Of a stretch of 35,019 bases of DNA, positions 23,315 through 31,317 are shown piece after piece. The translations under genes were made by a program, and so were the position numbers. Origin of the DNA: Sphaerotilus sp. (GTDB taxonomy: Bacteria; Pseudomonadota; Gammaproteobacteria; Burkholderiales; Burkholderiaceae_C); NCBI GenBank assembly GCA_013299055.1, contig JAAFKB010000041.1, forward strand, positions 1 to 35,019, in the 5' to 3' direction. Within the stretch, counting starts at the first letter, position 1. The number at the start of each line of letters is the position of its first letter. The notes under the pieces are model-generated. The model searched no databases, was not told where the DNA came from, and saw only the letters and a list, made by a program, of their open reading frames with translations.

Positions 23315-24553
23315 ATGGCCACTGACCGCGCCTCCACCGTGCGCAAGCTGATCGAGCTGGCGATGACCCACGTCGCCACGTTCGCGTTCCCGCTCGTCTT
23401 CGCCGTGATCTGCGGACGCACGCTGGGCATCCACGATTACGGCATCGTCTCGTTCTACGCCGCGCTGGCCGCCTTCCTGGGCATGGTCATCGAGTTCGGT
23501 TTCGACTGGTACGGCATCCGCGAGGTCGCCCGCCACCAGAAGGACGCCGCCAGCGTCCACCGCATCCTGTGGAACATCACGGCCGCCAAGCTGCTGCTGT
23601 GCGCGGGGGTGGTGAGCGTGGCAGGCGGGGCACTGTGGCAGCTGCGGGCGCACGCCGAATGGCCGCTGATGCTCGCCTCCAGCGCCTATCTGGTGGGCTT
23701 TGCCTTCGACGCTGGCTGGTATGTGCGGGCGCTGGAGCAGACGCGGCTGCTGCTGCTCATCACCAGCGGCGTGCGGCTGATCGGCATCGCGGTGCTGCTG
23801 GTGGTGGTGCCCCGGGTGGCGACGATGGAGAGCGCACTCGGCGTCTACGCGCTGGTGTCGCTGCTGACCAGCGGCGTGACCTGGTTCTTCCTGGCGCGCC
23901 ACGGGCTGGTGCGGCGCGCGCCCATCGAGCGGCGCTACATCGGCGAGCTGCTGCGCCAGTCGTCGGCCATCGTGTTCGGCAACGTCAACGGTGCCATGCT
24001 CACCAATGGCGGCATCGCGCTGCTCGGAATGCACGCCGACCCCGCCACCGTCGGCGCCGCCAACCTCGCGCTGCGGGTGCGCATGGCGGGGCAGGCGGTG
24101 ATGCTGCCGGTGCAGCAGCTCGGCTTCGTGCGCATCTCCGGACTGGCCTCGCGCACGCCGCTGGCGGCCATGGCGCTGGGCAGCCGGCTGATGGTGGTGA
24201 CACTGGCCATCGGCACGGTGATCAGCGCGGTCTGCATGGCCGCGGCGCCGTGGATCGCGGCGTATGTCTTCAAGACCGAGGTGCCGATCGCCGTGCTGCT
24301 GATCCTGCTGCTGTCGTTCAGCATCCCGGTGCAGGGGATGGCCAACCTGTTCGGCATGCAGTCGCTGATCGCGCTGGGCCAGGAGCGGCGCTACGCCCTG
24401 ATCCAGCTCGCCGCGACGCTGGCCTTCTGCGCGTGCCTGTTCCTGCTCGACCGCCAGAGCGCCTACGGCTGGGCGATCCTGGGAGCCGAGACGACGGTGA
24501 TGCTGCTGTCGGCGGGGGTGTTGATCCGCTTGCGTGGGGAGATGGCGGCATGA
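23315..24553 (+). CDS. Wzx-type flippase (polysaccharide transport protein)
   Basis: A 412-residue integral membrane protein with about twelve hydrophobic segments, of the MATE/MVF-like polysaccharide flippase superfamily. The N-terminus 'LIELAMTHVATFAFPLVFAVICGRTLGIHDYGIVSFYAALAAFLGMVIEFGFDWYGIREVARHQ' has the family's usual 'lG...yG...f..a.......i..GF...a.re.a' layout. It is expected to move undecaprenyl-PP-linked repeat units across the inner membrane. It starts nine bases after epsG, and its stop overlaps the start of the next gene as ATGA, so it is co-translated with the putative polymerase. Confidence 0.85.
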   Translation: MATDRASTVRKLIELAMTHVATFAFPLVFAVICGRTLGIHDYGIVSFYAALAAFLGMVIEFGFDWYGIREVARHQKDAASVHRILWNITAAKLLLCAGVVSVAGGALWQLRAHAEWPLMLASSAYLVGFAFDAGWYVRALEQTRLLLLITSGVRLIGIAVLLVVVPRVATMESALGVYALVSLLTSGVTWFFLARHGLVRRAPIERRYIGELLRQSSAIVFGNVNGAMLTNGGIALLGMHADPATVGAANLALRVRMAGQAVMLPVQQLGFVRISGLASRTPLAAMALGSRLMVVTLAIGTVISAVCMAAAPWIAAYVFKTEVPIAVLLILLLSFSIPVQGMANLFGMQSLIALGQERRYALIQLAATLAFCACLFLLDRQSAYGWAILGAETTVMLLSAGVLIRLRGEMAA

Positions 24554-25860
24554 CGAACACCCGGTCGACAGGCGCGGCCATGCCCATGCCGTGGTGGTGC
24601 GCTCCGGCGGGGATCGCCGTCGGTTTCCTGCTGCCACTGATGGTGCTGATCTCCTACGCAGGGGATCTGCCGCACCCGGCGCTGACCATCCGTGGTGTGG
24701 CCGTGCTCGATGCGCACTATCTGCAGCTCGGCGGGATGATGATCCTGGCCATCGCGCTGGCGGGCTGGTTCGGGGCGCAGCTGCAGCTCGGCCCCGTGCC
24801 TGTGGTGCGCGACCGGCGGGGCTGGGACCGCGCCGCGCTGGGCATCGGTGGCCTGGCCACGTTCGCGTTTGTCATCTGGTTCCGCGACTTCGTGTTCAAC
24901 CCGGTGCTGTTGTTCCAGACGCTGACCGGCGAGTTCAAGCCCGACCGCAACACCATCGCCCTGACCCCGGGCCTGACCTCGCTGGCCAACATGGGGCCGG
25001 TGTTCTTCTCCGTCTACGCGTTCCGGCTCCTCGACAAGGGCGAGCAGGCGCTGCCCCGCGCGATGCACGTCCTGTTCGTGGTGCTCGGCCTGTTCACGCT
25101 GTTCCGGGTCTACGTCTGGACCGAGCGGCTGGCGCTGATCGAGCTGCTGGTGCCCTTCGGACTGACCTTCGGGCGCTGGACCTCGACCCGTGCCGGCACC
25201 GGCTGGGCCCTGACCCGCACGGTCGGCCCGTATGCGGCGATCCCGATGGTGGTCCTGCTCTTCGGTGCCAGCGAGTACTTCCGGTCGTGGTCGTCCGACA
25301 CCTACCAGGGCAAGATGGACTTCTGGGAATTCGCCATCGGCCGCTTCGCGAGCTACTACTACACCTCGCTGAACAACGGTGCCGGCCTGCTGGCCAACAT
25401 GCCCTGGCCGACCTGGACCTTCGAGTTCACGCTGGAGTGGCTGCACCGGGCGCCCTTCGGGGCCGGCAAGCCGTTTTCGGACGCGGTGGGCTACACGGGA
25501 CCGCAGTTCGACTGGTACCTCGCCACCTACCAGGACGAGGAATTCAACAGCCCGTCCGGCATCTTCGGGCCGCTGTCCGATCTGGGGCTCTACGGCGGCC
25601 TGGGCTACATGCTGGGCATCGGGCTGGTGAGCGGGCTGTGCTTCCGGGCCTACCGCGAGGCGCGGCTGGTCGGGGTGCTGTTCTACCCGATCTTCTTCAT
25701 CACCTTCATGGAGATCTACCGCTACCCCTACCTCGGCGTGCCGAGAGCGTTCACCTGGACGCTGGGCATCGGGCTGGCGCTGCTGCTGGCCGCCACGGTG
25801 AAACCGATTCCTGCGCCACGGCGATCCGTCGGCGACCCCTCCGCGCACCCGGCGAGCTGA
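24550..25860 (+). CDS. Putative Wzy-type exopolysaccharide polymerase
   Basis: A 436-residue multispanning membrane protein with ~10-12 hydrophobic helices and a large loop around 245-345 ('EYFRSWSSDTYQGKMDFWEFAIGRFASYYYTSLNNGAGLL', 'GYTGPQFDWYLATYQDEEFNSPSGIFGPLSDLGLYGGLGYM'). The RFASYYYTSLNNG and E-F-N-S-P-SGIFGPL-D-G patterns occur in O-antigen polymerase-like oligosaccharide repeat-unit polymerases. The position between flippase and glycosyltransferases supports a Wzy role. Sequence identity among Wzy proteins is low, so this is by topology and context. Begins at ATGA overlapping the flippase stop; the next gene begins three bases after its own stop. Confidence 0.75.
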   Translation: MTNTRSTGAAMPMPWWCAPAGIAVGFLLPLMVLISYAGDLPHPALTIRGVAVLDAHYLQLGGMMILAIALAGWFGAQLQLGPVPVVRDRRGWDRAALGIGGLATFAFVIWFRDFVFNPVLLFQTLTGEFKPDRNTIALTPGLTSLANMGPVFFSVYAFRLLDKGEQALPRAMHVLFVVLGLFTLFRVYVWTERLALIELLVPFGLTFGRWTSTRAGTGWALTRTVGPYAAIPMVVLLFGASEYFRSWSSDTYQGKMDFWEFAIGRFASYYYTSLNNGAGLLANMPWPTWTFEFTLEWLHRAPFGAGKPFSDAVGYTGPQFDWYLATYQDEEFNSPSGIFGPLSDLGLYGGLGYMLGIGLVSGLCFRAYREARLVGVLFYPIFFITFMEIYRYPYLGVPRAFTWTLGIGLALLLAATVKPIPAPRRSVGDPSAHPAS

Positions 25861-25863
25861 TCC

Positions 25864-26946
25864 ATGCACGATCCCACCACCCGCCCCGCTCCTCGGCTGA
25901 GCATCGTCATCGACAACTACAACTACGCGCAGTTCGTGGCCCGTGCCATCGACTCTGCCCTGGAGCAGACGGTGTCCGACCTGGTCGAGGTGATCGTGGT
26001 CGACGACGGCTCGACCGACGGCTCGATGGCCGTGATCGCGCCTTACGCCGACCGCGTGCGCATCATCGACAAGCTCAACGGCGGGCAGGCGTCGGCCTAC
26101 AACGCCGGCTTCGCAGTGGCGCAGGGCGCGCTGGTGCTGTTCCTGGACGCCGACGACTGGCTCTACCCGGACGCGGCCGCCGAGATCATCGCGGCCTGGA
26201 CACCGGGCACGTCCAAGGTGCAGTTCCTGCTGGACATGGTCGATGCGGGTGGCGATCCGCTGCACCGCCAGGTGCCACGCGCGCTGCACGACACCGAGGC
26301 GCCCCGGCTCCTGCGGGCGTGCGGCGCCTACGGCTCTCCCCCTGGCTCCGGCAACGCCTATGACCGCCACTACCTGCGCCAGATCCTGCCCCTGGACACG
26401 GCGGCCTGGCGCACGGGCGCGGATTCGGTGCCGATCCTGCTGGCCCCCGCCTACGGACAGATCCGTTCCCTGCGGCGTGCCCTGGGGGCCTACCGCATCC
26501 ACCGCGCCCCTGACGACGACGCCCTGGTCTTCAACAACTACTCCGGCAACCTGCTGTCCGAGCTGCAGCGCATCACCGCGGGCAAGCACGCCGTGGCCGC
26601 GGGGCTGGACCGGCTGGGCCTGCCGCACGCCGAGCCGCTCGGGCTGGCTCCGTGGGAGGCGCGCACGGTGGTGATGTGCGCCCGCTTCGGTGGACCGCAG
26701 GCGCAGGCGGCGATGCAGCCGTCCCCTGGTGCGGTGGTCCGCCAGGCGCTGCGCTCGGTGTGCCGCTGGCCGCTCATCTCCTGGACCCGCAAGCTGCAGA
26801 TGGTGGTGTGGATGGTGGGGGTGATGGCCCTGCCGCTGCCGCTGGCGCACCGGCTGGCCCGGCTGCACCGCCGCTCGGCCGGTCAGCCCGACCACTCGGC
26901 CCACGCCGCCGCCGCCCGGCTCGCGGCCCTGAAGGCCCACGTCTGA
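25864..26946 (+). CDS. Glycosyltransferase family 2
   Basis: A 360-residue GT-A fold inverting transferase. 'LSIVIDNYNYAQFVARAIDSALEQ' begins the nucleotide-binding fold; 'VIVVDDGSTDGS' with Asp47-Asp48 and the metal-binding 'LFLDADDWL' (DADD at 95-98) are the family motifs, and 'NGGQASAYNAGFAVAQG' lies between them. The usual 'P.YN' start is 'DNYN' here. The acceptor-side half is less conserved, and a hydrophobic helix near 305-325 (VVWMVGVMALPLPLA) may tether it to the membrane. It presumably adds one sugar of the repeat unit; donor unknown. Operon member, 19 bases before the next gene. Confidence 0.9.
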   Translation: MHDPTTRPAPRLSIVIDNYNYAQFVARAIDSALEQTVSDLVEVIVVDDGSTDGSMAVIAPYADRVRIIDKLNGGQASAYNAGFAVAQGALVLFLDADDWLYPDAAAEIIAAWTPGTSKVQFLLDMVDAGGDPLHRQVPRALHDTEAPRLLRACGAYGSPPGSGNAYDRHYLRQILPLDTAAWRTGADSVPILLAPAYGQIRSLRRALGAYRIHRAPDDDALVFNNYSGNLLSELQRITAGKHAVAAGLDRLGLPHAEPLGLAPWEARTVVMCARFGGPQAQAAMQPSPGAVVRQALRSVCRWPLISWTRKLQMVVWMVGVMALPLPLAHRLARLHRRSAGQPDHSAHAAAARLAALKAHV

Positions 26947-26965
26947 GCGGACCGTCCCCGACCCC

Positions 26966-28033
26966 ATGCTGATCAACGCCCGCTTTCTCACCCGCCAGGC
27001 CACTGGCGTGGACCGCTTCGCCATCGAGCTGCTGCAGGCCGGGATGCGCACGGGCGTGCTGCCACAGGCCCAGGCTGTCGCGCCCACCCAGGCCACGCTG
27101 GTGACGCCACCACCGCCGGGACTGTCCGTGCGCCAGGCCGGGCGCCATGGCGGACACCGCTGGGAGCAGTTCGAGCTGCCCGCGCTCGCAGCCGAAGCCG
27201 GGGGCCTGCCGCTGGTCAACCTGTGCAACACCGCGCCGCTGCGCCACCGCCACCAGATCGCGGTCATCCACGATGCGGCGGCCGTGGCCAATCCGCAGAA
27301 CTACAGCTTCGCGTTCCGGCAGTGGTACCGCGTGATGATCGGCTCGCTCATGCGCCGTAGCCGGGTCGTCGCCACCGTCTCGCGCTTCAGCGCCAGCGAG
27401 CTGGCGCACCACTTCGGCCGCCCATCGCGTGGCATCGAGGTCATCCCCGAGGGCGGTGAGCACATCCTGCGCCTGCCGGCGGACCCGACCGTGTTCGAGC
27501 GGCTCGACCTGCGTGGGCGGCGCTACGTGCTGGCGGTGGGCAGCCAGTCGCTGAACAAGAACTTTGCCGCCGTGCTCAACGCCATGAGCCTGATCGACGA
27601 CCCGGACGTGGTGCTGGTCGCGGCCGGGGGCGGCAACACGCGCATCTTCACCGACAGTGCGCTGCAGCACGAACGCCTGCAGCGCACCGGCTACGTCAGC
27701 GACCAGCAACTGCGCGCCCTCTATGAAGGCGCAGCATGTTTCGTGTTCCCGTCGTTCTACGAAGGCTTCGGGCTGCCGCCGCTGGAGGCGATGTGCTGCG
27801 GCTGCCCGGTGGTGGTCTCCGACCGCGCCTCGCTGCCTGAGGTCTGCGCCGACGCTGCGCTGTACTGCAACCCGGATGACCCCAGCACGCTGGCTGCGCA
27901 ACTGCGCCGCGTGCTCGGCTCGCCTGCGCTGACCGACGAGCTGCGCCGACGTGGCCACCAGCGTGCCACGCAGCTCACCTGGGAGCGGGCCGCCCGCGAG
28001 TTCGCGGACGTGATGGATCTGCACTTCGCCTGA
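26966..28033 (+). CDS. Glycosyltransferase family 4
   Basis: A 355-residue GT-B fold retaining transferase. N-terminal 'LINARFLTRQATGVDRFAIELLQAG' and the signature 'NLCNTAPL..RHQIAVIHDAA' resemble mannosyltransferase-type GT4 proteins of exopolysaccharide loci. The donor-binding half shows 'YVLAVGSQSLNKNFAAVLNAM' and 'EGAACFVFPSFYEGFGLPPLEAMCCGCPVVVSDRASLPEV', containing the E-x7-E motif (EGFGLPPLE). It starts 19 bases after the GT2 gene and ends four bases before the fusion gene. Donor specificity cannot be read from the sequence. Confidence 0.9.
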   Translation: MLINARFLTRQATGVDRFAIELLQAGMRTGVLPQAQAVAPTQATLVTPPPPGLSVRQAGRHGGHRWEQFELPALAAEAGGLPLVNLCNTAPLRHRHQIAVIHDAAAVANPQNYSFAFRQWYRVMIGSLMRRSRVVATVSRFSASELAHHFGRPSRGIEVIPEGGEHILRLPADPTVFERLDLRGRRYVLAVGSQSLNKNFAAVLNAMSLIDDPDVVLVAAGGGNTRIFTDSALQHERLQRTGYVSDQQLRALYEGAACFVFPSFYEGFGLPPLEAMCCGCPVVVSDRASLPEVCADAALYCNPDDPSTLAAQLRRVLGSPALTDELRRRGHQRATQLTWERAAREFADVMDLHFA

Positions 28034-28037
28034 GGAC

Positions 28038-30233
28038 ATGCCCATGCAAGCCGCCCCCCCGCCCGCTCCTTTCCGTGTTGCCGTGGTGCATGAATGGCTG
28101 GTCAACCACGCCGGCAGCGAGAAAGTCGTCGAGGAGATCCTGAAGATCTATCCACAGGCGGACCTGTTCGCCGTGGTCGATTTCCTGAAGCCCCACGAGC
28201 GCGGCTTCCTGCAAGGCAAGGTGGCCAAGACGACGTTCGTGCAGCGCCTGCCCGGTGCCGAGAAACGCTTCCGCCACTACCTGCCGCTGATGCCGCTGGC
28301 GATGGAGCAGCACGATCTCTCGGGCTACGACCTGATCCTGTCGTCGAGCCACGCCGTCGCCAAAGGTGTGCTGACCGGGCCGGACCAGCTCCACGTCTGC
28401 TACATCCATTCGCCGATCCGCTATGCCTGGGACATGCAGCACCAGTACCTGAAGGAGTCGGGCATGGCCACCGGCGTCAAGGGCACGGTCGCCAAGCTGC
28501 TGCTGCACTACATGCGGCTGTGGGACACCCGCACCGCCGCCGGGGTCGACCAGTTCCTCGCCAACTCGGCCTTCATCGCCCGCCGGGTGCGCAAGGTCTA
28601 CCGGCGCGACGCGGCCGTGATCCACCCCCCCGTGGACGTGGGGCGTTTTGCCCTGCGCACGGACAAGGAGGACTTCTACCTCACCGCCTCGCGCATGGTG
28701 CCGTACAAGCGCATGCCGATGATCGTCGAGGCGTTCTCGCGCATGCCGGACAAGAAGCTCATCGTCATCGGCGACGGGCCGGAGATGGACAAGGTGCGCG
28801 CCGCCGCCGGGCCGAACGTGTCGGTGCTGGGCTTCCTCGGGGACGCGGCGCTGGTGGACCACATGCAGCGCGCCAAGGCGTTTGTCTTCGCCGCCGAGGA
28901 AGACTTCGGCATCACGCCCGTCGAGGCACAAGCCTGCGGCACCCCGGTGATCGCCTTCGGGCGCGGGGGCTCGCTGGAGACGGTGCGCGGTCGCGGCCAC
29001 CCGGCGCAGCGCACGGGCGTGTTCTTCCAGGAGCAGACGCCCGAAGCGGTCATCGCCGCGGTCGAAGACTTCGAGGCGCTGCCGCAGCCGATCCGCCCCC
29101 AGACCTGCCGCGCGCACGCCGAGCAGTTCGCGCCGGCCCTGTTCCGCCAGCGTTTCCAGGCGGCGGTCGAGCAGGCGTGGGCGCGCTTCCATGCCGAGGA
29201 GGCGCCGCTGCCGCTGCCGGTGCTGTCCGAGGTGTCGGCGCCTGCTCCCGTTCCAGTGCCTGTCCCTGCGCCAGTCCCGGCTGCCGTTTCCATTCCTGCT
29301 TTCGTGCCGGCTCCCCCGGCCACGCCCGCCATGTCATCCCAGGCCGCCGCTGCCCGCCCCGATCTTTCCTTCGACCTGCCGGCCCCGAACGCCGGCCCGC
29401 CCGCCGTGCTGCGCCCGATCGGCGAGATCATCCGCGCCAAGCGCCCGCTGTCGGACGGCGACATCGCGCACATCCTGCTGGTGCAGCGCCGCATGAAGCT
29501 GCGCTTCGGCGAAGCGGCGGTGGCGCTGGATCTTGTGACGCAGGCCGACGTGCTGTGGGCGTTGTCGCAGCAGTTCAACTACCCGTATTCGCTCGATGGC
29601 CGGGGCCTGAGCGGCGCGGATCTGGTGGTGGCGGTGGAGCCGTATGGCGCGCAAGCCGAAGCCTTCCGCGACCTGCGCAGCAAGATCATGGCCAACGACG
29701 AGGCGCTGGGTCGCCAGCCGCTGGCCGTGGTCAGCCCCGACAGCGGGGACGGCCGCACCTACGTGGCCGCGAACCTGGCCGTGACCTTCAGCCAGCTCGG
29801 CGAGCGCACGGTGCTGGTGGACGGCAACCTGCGCGACCCTGGCATCCACAAGCTCTTCGGACTGAAAGAGCGCGCCAGCCTGAGCGACCTGCTCAACGGC
29901 CGCCGCCCGGCCAAGCCCTTCGACCGCTCGGCGGACCTGCCGGGCCTGTTCATCATGCAGGTCGGCGCACCCCCGCCGAACCCGCTGGAGCTGCTGCAGC
30001 AGCCGATGTTCGGCATCCTGCTGCGCGAGCTGCAGCGCGAGTTCGACCGCGTGATCGTGGACACGCCCCCCGCGCGCCACACGGCCGACGCTCGGGTCAT
30101 CGCCGCGACCTGTCGCCAGTCGGTGCTGGTCGGCCGCCATGGCAAGACCGAGGCGCGCACGATGAACCTGCTGGTGGACCGCCTGCGGCGCACGCAGGCG
30201 ACGATCGCCGGTGTCGTCCTCAATGACCACTGA
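28038..30233 (+). CDS. Fusion: GT4 glycosyltransferase + EpsG-like tyrosine-kinase domain
   Basis: A 731-residue cytoplasmic protein joining two exopolysaccharide functions. Residues ~12-380 are a complete WbaZ-like GT4 ('VAVVHEWLVNHAGSEKVVEEI', 'CYIHSPIRYAWDMQHQYL', E288-x7-E296 in 'EEDFGITPVEAQACGTPV'). Residues ~388-459 are a Pro/Ala/Val linker (PVPVPVPAPVP). Residues 460-512 are two 24-residue MshEN-like repeats separated by five residues. Residues ~560-731 are an EpsG-like P-loop domain: Walker A 'SPDSGDGRTY' (566-575), A' 'VLVDGNLRD', Walker B 'VIVDTPP'. Like EpsG, it has Arg for the Walker Lys and no tyrosine tail. One continuous frame, no stop or frameshift. It is the last plus-strand gene of the operon and overlaps the convergent gene by 14 bp. 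Confidence 0.92.
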   Translation: MPMQAAPPPAPFRVAVVHEWLVNHAGSEKVVEEILKIYPQADLFAVVDFLKPHERGFLQGKVAKTTFVQRLPGAEKRFRHYLPLMPLAMEQHDLSGYDLILSSSHAVAKGVLTGPDQLHVCYIHSPIRYAWDMQHQYLKESGMATGVKGTVAKLLLHYMRLWDTRTAAGVDQFLANSAFIARRVRKVYRRDAAVIHPPVDVGRFALRTDKEDFYLTASRMVPYKRMPMIVEAFSRMPDKKLIVIGDGPEMDKVRAAAGPNVSVLGFLGDAALVDHMQRAKAFVFAAEEDFGITPVEAQACGTPVIAFGRGGSLETVRGRGHPAQRTGVFFQEQTPEAVIAAVEDFEALPQPIRPQTCRAHAEQFAPALFRQRFQAAVEQAWARFHAEEAPLPLPVLSEVSAPAPVPVPVPAPVPAAVSIPAFVPAPPATPAMSSQAAAARPDLSFDLPAPNAGPPAVLRPIGEIIRAKRPLSDGDIAHILLVQRRMKLRFGEAAVALDLVTQADVLWALSQQFNYPYSLDGRGLSGADLVVAVEPYGAQAEAFRDLRSKIMANDEALGRQPLAVVSPDSGDGRTYVAANLAVTFSQLGERTVLVDGNLRDPGIHKLFGLKERASLSDLLNGRRPAKPFDRSADLPGLFIMQVGAPPPNPLELLQQPMFGILLRELQREFDRVIVDTPPARHTADARVIAATCRQSVLVGRHGKTEARTMNLLVDRLRRTQATIAGVVLNDH
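29415..29573 (+). other. MshEN-like tandem 24-5-24 repeat encoded in the fusion gene
   Basis: Codons for residues 460-512. Repeat I begins PIGEIIRAKR and ends LLVQ; the spacer is RRMKL; repeat II begins RFGEAAVALD and ends LSQQ. The spacing is the same as in the stand-alone EpsG, so both kinases carry the domain. Repeat I has Pro for the usual Arg. Confidence 0.6.
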
Positions 30234-31317
30234 AGCGGCGGCAATCGAGCTGCGCGCCAGGGGTTGTCTGCACGAGGCGGCCGGCGCGGTGGTTCAGCGT
30301 GCCGTGGCGGCTGTGCTCCACCGTGTTGCCGCGCAGCAGGATGTCCCCGAGACCGGCTGCACCGTCCGGCACCGCGTGGGTGTGGAGTTCGATGGCGGCA
30401 TGGCCGGTCGGCGCCGCGGTGACGCCCGTGCGTGCCGCAGGGGTCTGGATCTCGCGCAGCCGGTTGTCCTCGATGCGCACGTCGTGGACGCCGTGGGTGC
30501 GCCAGTTGCCCTCCTGCGCGATGAGCACGCCGGCCGCCCGCGCGATGCCCGTCACCGTGTTGCCGCGCAGGGTGATGTGCGCGCCGCCCACGACCGTCAG
30601 CCCGCGCCCCCAGCGGGCGCCGGACACGGTGTTGTCGGCGACGAGGAGGTCGCGCACCACCGGCTCGTTGTCGTAGGACACGATGGAGATGAGGTCATCG
30701 CCGGTGTCCTGCACCTGGTTGGCGAGCACACGGCCGTGGCGGCTGCCGCCGGTAGTGTGGATGCCGTCGGCCAGCGTGTTGCGCACCGTGTTGCCGGCAA
30801 CGGTGAAGTCGGTCGCGCCGTAGACCAGCATGCCGACCGATCCGGCGCCATCGACCGTCACGCCGCGCACCACATTGCCCCGCTGCGGGGTCTGGCCTTC
30901 GCGGTAGACGCTGATGCGCGCCTGCGCTGGTTCGCTGCGGCGCTGGTCGGGTGTGGCGGTGAGCGTCAGGCCGTAGAGGCGCACGCCGTCGGCGCGCAGG
31001 CCGAGCGTGTGGTCACGCGGGTCGGTCGCTTCCAGCGTGGCGCCCGGCCCCCACAGCGTCACGCCCGGCACGCTGACGAGCACGCTGCGCTGCTGTCGGT
31101 AGCGCCCCGGCGGAAACACCAGCCAGCCGCCCGGCCTGAGCGCCTTCAGTGCGCGGTCGATGGCCGCGTCGTCGGCGAGGTCGTCGTCGGCCACCGCCCC
31201 GAAGTCCGTCACCCGCAAGGCACCGACCGGCACCGCGGGCCATGGCGCGAGCACGGCGCAAGCCGCCACCGATCCCCAGAACCCCCCCAAGGCCACGCAT
31301 CCCACGGAGACCCGCAT
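30220..31317 (-). CDS. Exported right-handed beta-helix protein (pectate lyase-like)
   Basis: About 365 residues. A signal-like N-terminus (SVGCVALGGFWGSVAACAVLA) is followed by 'LRVTDFGAVADDDLADDAAIDRALKAL..GGWLVFPPGRY', the start of pectate-lyase-3/GH28-like proteins, then beta-helix coils with repeated N-T-V turns ('VAGNTVRNTLADGIHT', 'VADNTVSGARWGRGL', 'LRGNTVTGIARAAG', 'IEDNRLREI', 'LRGNTVEHS'). Such proteins are polysaccharide lyases, hydrolases, epimerases or phage-like depolymerases; catalytic residues cannot be assigned. It is convergent to the operon (14-bp overlap with the fusion gene) and could trim or modify the polymer outside the cytoplasm. The ATG at 31317 shares CATG with the divergent aminotransferase start; 31353 is an alternative. 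Confidence 0.8.
   Translation of the reverse strand: MRVSVGCVALGGFWGSVAACAVLAPWPAVPVGALRVTDFGAVADDDLADDAAIDRALKALRPGGWLVFPPGRYRQQRSVLVSVPGVTLWGPGATLEATDPRDHTLGLRADGVRLYGLTLTATPDQRRSEPAQARISVYREGQTPQRGNVVRGVTVDGAGSVGMLVYGATDFTVAGNTVRNTLADGIHTTGGSRHGRVLANQVQDTGDDLISIVSYDNEPVVRDLLVADNTVSGARWGRGLTVVGGAHITLRGNTVTGIARAAGVLIAQEGNWRTHGVHDVRIEDNRLREIQTPAARTGVTAAPTGHAAIELHTHAVPDGAAGLGDILLRGNTVEHSRHGTLNHRAGRLVQTTPGAQLDCRRFSGH

Noticed and set aside
21413-24637. A 1074-codon minus-strand open frame across epsF, epsG and the flippase
   Set aside because: Low-complexity antisense translation; the plus-strand frames have family motifs and tight operon spacing.
24463-27291. 942-codon minus-strand open frame opposite the polymerase and GT2 genes
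   Set aside because: Composition is that of a shadow frame; GT2 and membrane-protein features are on the plus strand.
29200-29340. Possible assembly artefact joining two genes at the Pro/Ala/Val linker
   Set aside because: The frame is continuous, the linker has normal codon use for a disordered spacer, and no start codon with Shine-Dalgarno precedes the kinase part closely. Kept as a check rather than a conclusion.
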